From Duganella sp. BJB480 (GTDB lineage: Bacteria; Pseudomonadota; Gammaproteobacteria; Burkholderiales; Burkholderiaceae_D), in assembly GCA_003416985.1 (NCBI GenBank), contig QVIN01000005.1, forward strand, positions 372,001 to 436,000: 64,000 nucleotides of DNA, read 5' to 3'. Below the pieces are notes generated by a model that was given only the letters and a program-made list of their open reading frames with translations, was not told where the DNA came from and made no database searches. The first letter of the stretch is position 1, and every line of letters starts with the position of its first letter. The translations under genes and the position numbers were made by a program. Below, piece after piece: positions 39,601 to 47,830 of the stretch.

Positions 39601-42600
39601 ATGACACGACAAAACCCCCACGCATCACGACAGCGCCGCTGGCGCAAGACGCCCATCGCCACCGCGCTGAGCCTAGGACTGCTGGCGCTGGCCAGCGCCC
39701 ACGCGCAAACCGCATCCACCGATAAACCGGCCGAGAAGGCGGCCGACAAGAACGCCGACGCCAAGCCGGTCGAATCGGTGGTCGTCACCGGCTACCGCTA
39801 CGCGATCGAGAAAAGCCTCGACCAGAAGCGCAACGCCAACGCCATCGTCGACGTGGTCACGGCCGAGGACATCGGCAAGTTCCCCGACAAGAACGTGGCC
39901 GACGCGCTGCAGCGCGTGCCGGGCGTGATCATCGACCGCAGCGGCGGCGAGGGCAAGAACGTCAGCGTCCGCGGCCTGTCGTCGGAACTGACCCTGACCC
40001 AGCTGAACGGCAACTACATCGCCACGGCCGAGTCCAACGGCGACCCGACCCGCTCGTTCAACTACATGCTGATGCCGGCGAACATGCTGTCCAGCGCCGA
40101 GCTGTTCAAGACGCCGGAGGCGCGCATCGACGAGGGCGGCATCGGCGGCACGGTGATCCTGCACACGCGCCGTCCGCTGGAGGTCAAGTCCGGCTCCGGC
40201 TTCGTTTCCGCCGAGGGTACCTGGGCCGACACGACCAAGAAGACCGACGGCCAGTTCTCCGGCCAGTACGCCTGGCATGACGAGGCCAACCGCTTCGGCG
40301 TGCTGGTCGGCTACACCCAGCAGAAGCGCACCACGCGCACCATGGGCGCCAGCACCGAGAACTGGCAGTGGTACGGCGACAACTACAAGACCCATCCGGC
40401 GACCGACGTCAACGGCAAGCCGTCGGACATGAACAGCTACTGGTGGGGCCAGTCCGGCTTCAACGACCAGAACGGCAAGCACTACACCAACTTCATGATG
40501 CCGACCTCGGTCGACTTCGACGTCAAGAGCGAGGACCGCGAGCGCAAGGGTGGCCAGCTGACCCTGCAAGCGAAGCCGATGCGCAACCTGACGCTGACCG
40601 GCAACTACTTCCGCTTCGACCTGTCGCAGAACTCGCAGACCAACACGCTGAAGATCCCGGAATGGAACCTGGCGCGCTACGACGGCGACGGCAACTGGCC
40701 GGGCGGCCGCCTGCTCGACGGCCTGACCTTCGACCGCAGCGGCACCATCGTCACCGGCGCGCAGTACAGCGCGCACGCCGGCAAGACCTACTATTGCAGC
40801 GGCGACCAGGCCAAGGCCGGCGGCCTGGCCAACACCGGCGGCTTCGGCCCGGACGATTGCACCATCCCGACGCCGCAGATCACCGGCAGCTACAACCGCG
40901 AGAAGGCGCTGTCGCAGACCGCCGACCTCGAAGCCGAATGGCACGGCGAGTCGCTGGACGCGACCTTCAAGGCCGGCCGCACCTGGGCCGGCGGCGGCCC
41001 CGAGCTGCAGTTCGGCATGCCGATCAAGCCGCGCCTGCAGAACGCCGACGGCAGCTGGACCCTGGGCAACTACGCCAGCGCCTGGAGCACGGCCGGCAAG
41101 CCCACCATGACGTTCTCGCCGCAACTGATGGACAACCTGCAGAAGGGCATCGGCGAGATCGACCTCGGCTCGACCTCGTCCTCGTGGACCCGCAACAGCA
41201 CCCAGCAGAAATACGCCCAGGCCGACCTCACCTGGCACAGCGACAGCAAGTGGCTGGACTCGCTGCAGTTCGGCGGCAAGTACCGCGACGGCGGCACTAG
41301 CCGCAGCACCGGCAACAACTACTGGGTGTGCAAGGGCGCCAATCCGGCCGACTACGACAAGCGCTACCAGGCCGGCTGCGACGCCACCGCCAACAAGTTC
41401 CAGCCGCAGTTCCTGTACAGCGAATCGCTGGGCAACCTGGCGGGCGGCATCAACGCCAGCGCCTTCCCGGCGATTAACTACCCGGCCTACATCGCCTACC
41501 TGAACCAGACCTACGGCGCGATGCAGACCCGCAACGAGGACAACTTCGTCTACAACGTCAACGAGAAGATCGCGTCGAGCTACCTGCAGGCCAACATCAA
41601 GACCGACCGCCTGCGCGGCAACGTGGGCCTGCGCGTGGTGCGTACCCGCCAGCACGCCGACTCGACCGACCGCGTCGACAACTACAACGACTACTTCTTC
41701 AACGGTCCCAACGGCGCTCCGGCGCCTTGCCAGGCGGGCGGCCTGCCGGCGGTCGGCGCGCCTGCCGGCTCCGGCTGCACCAGCGGCTTCACGCGGCTGC
41801 CGGACAGCACCGCGCGCACCTCGTCGTTCGTGGTCAGCTCGCTCGACCGCAGCTACACCGACGTGCTGCCGAGCCTGAACCTGGCCTACGATCTGCGTCC
41901 GGACCTGCTGCTGCGCGTGGCGGCGTCGAAGGTGGTGTCGCGGCCGAGCTACAGCGACATCGCGTCGCCGGGCGGCCTGCAGTACTACAGCCAGGAATAC
42001 GTCAACGATCGCCGGCTGATCGGTGGCGGCGACAAGCAGGGCTGGTTCGGCGAGGGCAGCAACAAGCAACTGGAACCGTACAAGGCCAACCAGTTCGACG
42101 TCGGCCTGGAGTGGTACTTCCAGCGCGGCTCGGTGCTCGGCGCCGACCTGTTCCGCAAGAACGTCAGCAACTTCGCGGTGCCGGTGGTGCGCGACGTGAC
42201 CATGGACATCGGCGGCAAGAGCGTGACCGTGCAGAACTACTCGACCTCCGCCGGCGGCCGCAACGGCGTGTCGCAGGGCATCGAGATGTACGCCCAGCAC
42301 ACGCTCGCTTCCGGCCTCGGCTTCCAGGTCAACTACACGTACAACAAGACCAACCAGGCCGCCATCACGCTCGGCGACGGCACCGAGATCGGCAAGTCGC
42401 AGCTGGTCGGCAGCGCGAAGAACCAGGCCAACGTCACCGTGTTCTACGAGACCGACCAGTACCTGCTGCGCGCCTCGTACAACCGTCGCGGCGAAGTGGT
42501 GGGCGGCCTGGTCAACGGCTTGAACGTCTACCAGGATCCGTACAGCCAGGTCGACGTCAACGTGGCGTACAACGTGACCAAGCAGCTGAGCCTGACCGCT

Positions 42601-42723
42601 TCGGTGTTGAACCTGACCAGGCAGGAGGCCAGCTCGCACCTGGGCAGCGACACCAAGGACCGCTTCTACTCCAACGGTTACACCGGTCGCATCGCGTACT
42701 TCGGCGCGAACTACAAGTTCTGA
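39601..42723 (+). CDS. Large TonB-dependent receptor (halogenase-linked type)
   Basis: 1040 residues. A signal peptide (IATALSLGLLALASAHAQ, cleaved near residue 36) is followed by a TonB-box-like ESVVVTGYR, a plug domain (VTAEDIGKFPDKNVADAL, RVPGVIIDRSGGEGKNVSVRG), and a 22-strand-type barrel ending in an aromatic residue (GANYKF). The wording DKNVADALQRVPGV is typical of the TonB receptors of Xanthomonas, Caulobacter and Massilia that take up plant-type carbohydrates and are paired with tryptophan-halogenase-like genes. The substrate is unknown. Confidence 0.93.
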   Translation: MTRQNPHASRQRRWRKTPIATALSLGLLALASAHAQTASTDKPAEKAADKNADAKPVESVVVTGYRYAIEKSLDQKRNANAIVDVVTAEDIGKFPDKNVADALQRVPGVIIDRSGGEGKNVSVRGLSSELTLTQLNGNYIATAESNGDPTRSFNYMLMPANMLSSAELFKTPEARIDEGGIGGTVILHTRRPLEVKSGSGFVSAEGTWADTTKKTDGQFSGQYAWHDEANRFGVLVGYTQQKRTTRTMGASTENWQWYGDNYKTHPATDVNGKPSDMNSYWWGQSGFNDQNGKHYTNFMMPTSVDFDVKSEDRERKGGQLTLQAKPMRNLTLTGNYFRFDLSQNSQTNTLKIPEWNLARYDGDGNWPGGRLLDGLTFDRSGTIVTGAQYSAHAGKTYYCSGDQAKAGGLANTGGFGPDDCTIPTPQITGSYNREKALSQTADLEAEWHGESLDATFKAGRTWAGGGPELQFGMPIKPRLQNADGSWTLGNYASAWSTAGKPTMTFSPQLMDNLQKGIGEIDLGSTSSSWTRNSTQQKYAQADLTWHSDSKWLDSLQFGGKYRDGGTSRSTGNNYWVCKGANPADYDKRYQAGCDATANKFQPQFLYSESLGNLAGGINASAFPAINYPAYIAYLNQTYGAMQTRNEDNFVYNVNEKIASSYLQANIKTDRLRGNVGLRVVRTRQHADSTDRVDNYNDYFFNGPNGAPAPCQAGGLPAVGAPAGSGCTSGFTRLPDSTARTSSFVVSSLDRSYTDVLPSLNLAYDLRPDLLLRVAASKVVSRPSYSDIASPGGLQYYSQEYVNDRRLIGGGDKQGWFGEGSNKQLEPYKANQFDVGLEWYFQRGSVLGADLFRKNVSNFAVPVVRDVTMDIGGKSVTVQNYSTSAGGRNGVSQGIEMYAQHTLASGLGFQVNYTYNKTNQAAITLGDGTEIGKSQLVGSAKNQANVTVFYETDQYLLRASYNRRGEVVGGLVNGLNVYQDPYSQVDVNVAYNVTKQLSLTASVLNLTRQEASSHLGSDTKDRFYSNGYTGRIAYFGANYKF

Positions 42724-42734
42724 TGTTCTCCCCG

Positions 42735-42762
42735 CTCCCTCGCGCCCGCCGGTGCGAGGGAG
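42735..42762 (+). promoter_or_regulatory. Intercistronic stem-loop between receptor and halogenase-like gene
   Basis: CTCCCTCGC (42735-42743) and GCGAGGGAG (42754-42762) form a perfect 9-bp stem with a 10-base loop, 12 bases after the receptor stop. No U-run follows, so it is more likely an mRNA-stabilising or partial-termination element than a full terminator. Confidence 0.6.
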
Positions 42763-42826
42763 AGCCTCATGTCGGCCGTTGCCAGTCCTGGCGACTGCTG
42801 ACTTTTTTTGCTTGAGGAAGCGATCT

Positions 42827-44353
42827 ATGAATTCCAACACAAACAACCGTATCAAGCGCGTGGTCGTGGTCGGCGGCGGCAGCGCCGGCTGGATGGCGGC
42901 CGCGGCGCTGGCCACCTATCTCGGCAAGCAGGCCTCGGTGCGCCTGATCGAGTCGGAGGAAATCGGCATCGTCGGCGTGGGCGAGGCCAGCGTGCCGCAC
43001 ATCCGCATGTTCAACGCGCAGATGCTGGGCATCGACGAGGCCGAGTTCGTCAAGCGCACGCAGGGCACGGTCAAGCTCGGCATCCAGTTCCAGGATTGGT
43101 CGCGCATCGGCGACAGCTACATCCACGGCTTCGGCGTCATCGGCCGTTCGCTGGGGCCGCTGCCGTTCCATCAGTTCTGGCTGAAGCTGTTCCAGTCCGG
43201 ACGGGCCGCGCCGATCGGCGAGTACTCGCCGCAGACCGTGATGGCGCCGCAGGGCAGGTTCGCGCGCGGCGACGGCAACGCGGCGGCCGGCTCGCCGCTG
43301 GCCGACATCGCCTACGCCTACCACTTCGACGCCAGCCTGTACGCACGCTTCCTGCGCGAGCTGTCGGAGCAGCGCGGCGTGCGGCGCACCGAGGGCAAGA
43401 TCGCCGGCGTCAACCTGCGCGCCGGCGACGGCCATGTCGAATCGGTGACGATGGAAAGCGGCGAAGTGATCGAAGGCGAGTTGTTCATCGATTGCTCGGG
43501 TTTCCGGGGGCTGCTGATCGAGCAGGCGCTCAAGACCGGCTACGAGGACTGGACCCATTGGCTGCCGTGCGACCGCGCGCTGGCCGTGCCGTGCGAGCGC
43601 GTCGATCCGCTCACGCCGTACACGCGCGCCACCGCGCGCGCGGCGGGCTGGCAGTGGCGCATTCCGCTGCAGCACCGCACCGGCAACGGCTACGTGTATT
43701 CGAGCCGCCACATCGGCGACGACGAGGCCGCCTCCACGCTGCTGGCCAACCTCGACGGCAAGCCGCTGGCCGATCCGCGCCCGCTGCGCTTCACGCCCGG
43801 CATGCGCAAGAAATTCTGGAACAAGAACGTGGTGGCGCTGGGATTGGCCAGCGGCTTTTTGGAACCGCTGGAATCGACCAGCATCTACCTGGTCCAGTCC
43901 GGCATCAGCCGCTTGCTGGCGCTGTTCCCCGGCGCGGATTTCAATCCCCTGTTGGCGGAGCGGTTCAACCGCGAATCCGCGTTCGAATACGAGCGGGTGC
44001 GGGATTTCCTGATCCTGCACTACCACGCGACCGAGCGCAACGACACGCCGTTCTGGGACTACTGCCGCACCATGTCCATTCCGGATAGTTTGCGGGAGGC
44101 GATGGAACTGTTCCGCAGCGACGGGCGCTACTTCCGCAACGGCGAGGACTTCTTCGCGCTGCCGAGCTGGGTACAGGTGATGCTGGGCCAGCGCATCACG
44201 CCGCGAGGCTACCACCCGATCGTCGACGATATGCCGGAGGATAAGCTGGCCGGCTACGTCGAGGACATGCGCCAGACGCTGGCGCACGCGGTCGCGTCGA
44301 TGCCGACGCACGGGGAGTGGATCGACCGGTATTGGAAGGCGCCCGCGCCATAA
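42827..44353 (+). CDS. Tryptophan-halogenase-family flavoprotein
   Basis: 508 residues. The FAD motif GGGSAGWMAAAAL is at the N-terminus, and WxWxIP is present as WQWRIP, the mark that separates halogenases from monooxygenases. The remainder matches the large group found beside TonB receptors, whose natural substrates are unknown. GAGGAAG at 42814-42820 sets the start at 42827; the frame is open to 42752. Probably the second gene of the receptor operon, across the stem-loop. Confidence 0.9.
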   Translation: MNSNTNNRIKRVVVVGGGSAGWMAAAALATYLGKQASVRLIESEEIGIVGVGEASVPHIRMFNAQMLGIDEAEFVKRTQGTVKLGIQFQDWSRIGDSYIHGFGVIGRSLGPLPFHQFWLKLFQSGRAAPIGEYSPQTVMAPQGRFARGDGNAAAGSPLADIAYAYHFDASLYARFLRELSEQRGVRRTEGKIAGVNLRAGDGHVESVTMESGEVIEGELFIDCSGFRGLLIEQALKTGYEDWTHWLPCDRALAVPCERVDPLTPYTRATARAAGWQWRIPLQHRTGNGYVYSSRHIGDDEAASTLLANLDGKPLADPRPLRFTPGMRKKFWNKNVVALGLASGFLEPLESTSIYLVQSGISRLLALFPGADFNPLLAERFNRESAFEYERVRDFLILHYHATERNDTPFWDYCRTMSIPDSLREAMELFRSDGRYFRNGEDFFALPSWVQVMLGQRITPRGYHPIVDDMPEDKLAGYVEDMRQTLAHAVASMPTHGEWIDRYWKAPAP

Positions 44354-44393
44354 CGGGGAGGGCGCTCCATTTCATTTCAGTGGCGGTTGGACC

Positions 44394-45050
44394 TTATTTT
44401 CTGGCGTAGTCCGTCAGTTCCCAAAGGTGCCGGTTGTGGGGATGGCCTTGCAAGTTCGTGTCGTTGTACTCCAGCTTGACGTAGTTGTTGACGGCCGGCG
44501 CATACCACACGGTTTCGTTCAACTGCCCGCTACCGCCACGACGGCTTACTTGCTCTCCCTGGAAATAGCCCACCACAGCGATTTTCAACGCATCGAATTC
44601 GCCGGCGGGTACTTTGACTTTTTCCCAGCCCACGACCTTGCCCTCGAACTGGTAACGCCAGCGCTTGCCGGCCGCTGCATTGTCCCCGCTGGCGGTGCTT
44701 TTCCATTCCTTCCCCACTTCGAGTGGAAAAGCGTAGCGGACGAAGGCTTGATCGAGGTGCGTCTTGCCGAGGTCGAACGGATTCATTTCCCGGGTGAAGC
44801 GCGTTTGAGCAACCAGCGCTCCGGTGGCCGCGTGCTTGATGTCGGCCAGGATATCGTTTTCGTTGACAGCGGTGACCTCCGTTCGGTTCAGATCGCCAGG
44901 CTCATTCTTCCAGAGATCGGTGAGCTGGTAGGTCCAGCTATCGCCCACCGAGATCTTCGGGGCCGCGACCGGGGCGTGCTCGTCCGCCGCGGCCAGACCG
45001 GAACAGAGCAGGCCCAGGGCCAGCACGGCGCTGTTGATGTGGCGTTGCAT
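44394..45050 (-). CDS. Exported hypothetical protein
   Basis: 218 residues. A signal peptide (MQRHINSAVLALGLLCSGLAAA) precedes a beta-rich mature domain (PKISVGDSWTYQLTDLWKNE; WRYQFEGKVVGWEKVKVPAG). Such DUF-type proteins occur in many proteobacterial periplasms; I do not recognise a function. The frame extends upstream to 45212, but only 45050 gives a signal peptide and has AAGGA before it. It follows the lipoprotein gene on the same strand by 29 bases, so the two may form an operon. GC is lower than in surrounding genes. Confidence 0.75.
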   Translation of the reverse strand: MQRHINSAVLALGLLCSGLAAADEHAPVAAPKISVGDSWTYQLTDLWKNEPGDLNRTEVTAVNENDILADIKHAATGALVAQTRFTREMNPFDLGKTHLDQAFVRYAFPLEVGKEWKSTASGDNAAAGKRWRYQFEGKVVGWEKVKVPAGEFDALKIAVVGYFQGEQVSRRGGSGQLNETVWYAPAVNNYVKLEYNDTNLQGHPHNRHLWELTDYARK

Positions 45051-45079
45051 AGGGATTTTCCTTTCCTGTGGACTGCGCA

Positions 45080-45850
45080 TTAACGAACGCCGACAAACGC
45101 CGAGGTGCCTGTGCGCGTCTGATCGATCAGCGCGATGGCCAACTCCTGCTGGCCGTTCGGCAAGGCGTAGCTGATGGCGATGCCGTTCAATGACGCGCCC
45201 GCCAATATGCACGGCGAGGCCCCGTAGGTCAGGCTCACATCCAGGATGTTCTTGCCGGAGCTGCGCGGCTTGATGGTTCCGCTGAACAGGCAGCCGCTCG
45301 ATATCCCGCTGAATGTGCCGGCGGCCGCGATGTTGAGCGTGGTGGGGAATCCGCGCAACGAACTCAGGCTCCAGTTGCCGGTGACCCCCGCCAGGTTGGC
45401 CGGTGTGTTGTAGTTGTAGATGGCGCCACCAATCGGCGCGCCGGTAAAGGAGACCACGCTGGTGCCTTCAGTCAGCGAGCCGTTGAAACTGCTGCCGGCC
45501 ACATAATTGGCGCTGAGCGAGCCTGCGGTCACCGAGCCGCTGGCCGATGCGTCTTTCACATCCGTTGCCGAGAAGCTGCCGTTGTTTGAGCTGCCATTAC
45601 CCTGCAAAAAGCCGCTGACCGCAAAAACATTGTTGCTGCCGGTGTTCCCGTACAGCGTGTAAATTTGGCCGTTTTCCAACACCAGGCTATAGTGCTGCCG
45701 GCCATCCGACATGGTGCCGAAGTATGCGCCTTCCGCGCTGGCCGGCGGTGGCGCGGAAGCGCTGCTGCCGCCCCCGCCACCACCGCCGCATCCTTCAAGA
45801 GCCAACAATAAAATGGCCAGTGTTGAAAATGCTGCTTTCTTTCCGTACAT
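45080..45850 (-). CDS. Hypothetical lipoprotein with glycine-rich linker
   Basis: 256 residues. Signal sequence MYGKKAAFSTLAILLLALEG ends in a lipobox-like LEGC; seven glycines follow the cysteine, then SSASAPPPASAEG. The mature part is a Ser/Gly/Thr-rich beta structure (GTMSDGRQHYSLVLENGQIY; GNWSLSSLRG). No enzymatic motif. I chose the ATG at 45850 because AGGGAG precedes it. Outer-membrane anchoring is expected; the role is unknown. Confidence 0.75.
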   Translation of the reverse strand: MYGKKAAFSTLAILLLALEGCGGGGGGGSSASAPPPASAEGAYFGTMSDGRQHYSLVLENGQIYTLYGNTGSNNVFAVSGFLQGNGSSNNGSFSATDVKDASASGSVTAGSLSANYVAGSSFNGSLTEGTSVVSFTGAPIGGAIYNYNTPANLAGVTGNWSLSSLRGFPTTLNIAAAGTFSGISSGCLFSGTIKPRSSGKNILDVSLTYGASPCILAGASLNGIAISYALPNGQQELAIALIDQTRTGTSAFVGVR

Positions 45851-46010
45851 TCCGCTCCCTTTCTTAAAGAATTCCATATGGAAACTTAGTGTAACTAGTT
45901 TTATGTGAATTGGATACTTCCCACAATTGCGGAGTTGGCACGACTTTGTTCTTGCGGCGCGGAGGAGGGGCAAGGTGCGGGAGCTGGCCGTGTTGGAAGG
46001 TCGCAGCGCG

Positions 46011-46115
46011 TTAGCGCAAGTTGACCAGCCTGGGGCGGGTGCCGGGCTTGTGCGGGCTGGCCGGCGTTGCCTGCGTCAGCCTGAGCATCTTGCGGATCAG
46101 GGCTATCCATTTCAC
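46011..46115 (-). CDS. Candidate 34-residue protein coupled to the NIPSNAP gene
   Basis: GTG at 46115 overlaps the NIPSNAP stop (GTGA), with AGGAG at 46128-46124, eight bases before. The product is MKWIALIRKMLRLTQ plus a basic, proline-containing tail, 34 residues, net positive and partly amphipathic. The overlap and good ribosome-binding site suggest coupled translation. It is too short for family assignment and could be chance. Confidence 0.35.
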   Translation of the reverse strand: MKWIALIRKMLRLTQATPASPHKPGTRPRLVNLR

Positions 46116-46441
46116 GGCGCGTTCTCCTGTGACGGTCCCTCGAATACCGGCCTGAAAAAACTGCGCTCGTAGCTGACGATGCAGCGTGTCTCGTCGGCGT
46201 AGCGGAAGGCCGCCCGACATTCGGCATCGGTCTGGCTGGTGCTGCGGTACTGTTCATACGCGGCCAGCGTCGGGAAGCTGAACAGGGCCAACGCGATATT
46301 GTTCGCGCCTTCGGAGGGCATGAAGTAGCCGTGGTGCCGGCCGCCCATGCGGTTGACCAGGGGAATCCACAATTTGCCGTAGTGCTCGAATTCGGCCAGC
46401 TTGTAGGGATCGATGACGTAGCGGAGGTAGATCGTGACCAT
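46112..46441 (-). CDS. NIPSNAP-family protein
   Basis: 109 residues with a ferredoxin-like dimeric alpha/beta barrel pattern: VTIYLRYVIDPYKLAEFEHY, GRHHGYFMPSEGANNIALAL, FPTLAAYEQYR. NIPSNAP and related small proteins are of unclear function. The start at 46441 replaces an in-frame ATG at 46522 that lies in the promoter region. It is divergent from a LysR gene, its probable regulator. Confidence 0.87.
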   Translation of the reverse strand: MVTIYLRYVIDPYKLAEFEHYGKLWIPLVNRMGGRHHGYFMPSEGANNIALALFSFPTLAAYEQYRSTSQTDAECRAAFRYADETRCIVSYERSFFRPVFEGPSQENAP

Positions 46442-46548
46442 GTTGTGATCCTTGTGAGATGTCAGTAAGTTAATGTTAGAATCATTCGCGCCGGGTAACA
46501 ATCGGCGTCCATGGACATGCACTACTTCCCAATATTCATCAATCGACC

Positions 46549-47439
46549 GTGAAACTGCTTCCTGAAATGGTGGTGTTTGCCAAAGTCGTCGACCACAGCG
46601 GCTTCGCGGCGGCCGGGCGGCAGCTGGGCATGACCGCGTCGGCGGTCAGCCGTTGCGTCGGCCGGCTGGAGGCGCATCTGGGCGTGCGTCTGCTCAACCG
46701 CACCACGCGCTCGCTGTCGCTGACCGAGCCGGGCGCCGAGGTGTATGCCGATTGCGCCCGCATCGTCAACGCGGCGCGCGACATCGAAGCCCAGGCCGGG
46801 CGCTACGCCAGCCATCCCACCGGCACCCTGCGCATCACCGCGCCGATGGTGTACGGCGACATCTGGCTGGCGCGCCAATTGTCGTCGTTCCTGATCCAGT
46901 GGCCGGAGGTGAAGATCGAAATCGAATTGAGCGACCGGCTGGTGGATCTGGTGGAGGAGGGGATGGACCTGGCGATCCGCGTGGCCGTGCCGGGGACGCT
47001 GGCGCCGGGCATGGTGGCGCGGCCGTTGTGCGCCATGGCGTACGTGATCGTCGCCACGCCGGCCTATCTGCGCCAGCACGGCACGCCGGACCGGCCGCAG
47101 CAGCTGGCGGCCCACCGCTGCATCCACCTGGGATTCGGCGCGCTGCGCAGTCAGCTGGGCATGCGTCGTGGTGGCGAGGAGCTGGTGGTGGAGATCGACG
47201 GTCCGCTCAAGGTCAACAGCAGCATGGCGCGGCTCGCCGTAGTGGAGGGCGGGGTGGGCATCGGCATCGTGCCGGACTTTATCGCCGCGCCGGGCGTGGC
47301 CTCGGGCGAGCTGGTGCGCCTGTTCGCCGACTGGACGCTGACCGGCGCCTACGCCGAGCGGATGGTCTACGCGGTCTATCCGCCGACGCGCCACCTGCCG
47401 AAAAAGGTGCGCGCGTTGATCGACCATTTGGTGAGCTGA
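46549..47439 (+). CDS. LysR-family transcriptional regulator (divergent from NIPSNAP gene)
   Basis: 296 residues; GTG start at 46549. The helix-turn-helix region (GFAAAGRQLGMTASAVSRCV) and the RLLNRTTRSLSLTEPG segment place it in the AaeR/DsdC-like LysR group. The likely target is the divergent NIPSNAP gene 107 bases away. The effector is unknown. Confidence 0.92.
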   Translation: MKLLPEMVVFAKVVDHSGFAAAGRQLGMTASAVSRCVGRLEAHLGVRLLNRTTRSLSLTEPGAEVYADCARIVNAARDIEAQAGRYASHPTGTLRITAPMVYGDIWLARQLSSFLIQWPEVKIEIELSDRLVDLVEEGMDLAIRVAVPGTLAPGMVARPLCAMAYVIVATPAYLRQHGTPDRPQQLAAHRCIHLGFGALRSQLGMRRGGEELVVEIDGPLKVNSSMARLAVVEGGVGIGIVPDFIAAPGVASGELVRLFADWTLTGAYAERMVYAVYPPTRHLPKKVRALIDHLVS

Positions 47440-47470
47440 GCGCCTGGAGCGCGGGCGCGCGATGACCGGG

Positions 47471-47830
47471 TTATTTGGTCGCCGCGGCCAGGTAGCCCAC
47501 AAGCGCCTTTAGTGCCGCCTCGTCGCTCATGCCGGAAAACGGCATGCGGGTGTTGGGCACCACGGCCTGCGGATTGCGCAGGAACTCGGCCAGGTTCTTC
47601 TCGTCCCAGACGATGCCGCTGCGCTTCATCGGTCCGGAAAAGCGGAAGCCCTCGACCATGCCGGCCGTGCTGCCCAGCAGGCCGTGCAGGGTCGGGCCGA
47701 CGCCGTTCTCGCCGGCCTTCAGCGAATGACAAGCGATGCATTGTTCGAAGGCTTTCTTGCCCAGGTCTTCAGCATGGACGCTGCCGAGGGCGGTCAGGCA
47801 CAGCAGTCCGGCGGCCAGTGATTTATGCAT
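47471..47830 (-). CDS. Cytochrome c (single heme), dehydrogenase subunit
   Basis: 119 residues with signal peptide MHKSLAAGLLCLTALGSVHA, one heme motif CIACH (mature N-terminus) and an axial methionine in NTRMPFSGMSD. Class I cytochrome c. Its start overlaps the end of the GMC oxidoreductase gene by eight bases, so it is probably the electron acceptor of that enzyme. Typical gluconate-2-dehydrogenase cytochromes have three hemes; this one has a single heme. Confidence 0.93.
   Translation of the reverse strand: MHKSLAAGLLCLTALGSVHAEDLGKKAFEQCIACHSLKAGENGVGPTLHGLLGSTAGMVEGFRFSGPMKRSGIVWDEKNLAEFLRNPQAVVPNTRMPFSGMSDEAALKALVGYLAAATK

Noticed and set aside
39673..42915. A 1080-codon open frame on the minus strand opposite the TonB receptor
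   Set aside because: It is the antisense of a high-GC gene; the product is repetitive in Val, Arg, Ala and His with no family motif, while the plus strand has a signal peptide, plug and barrel.
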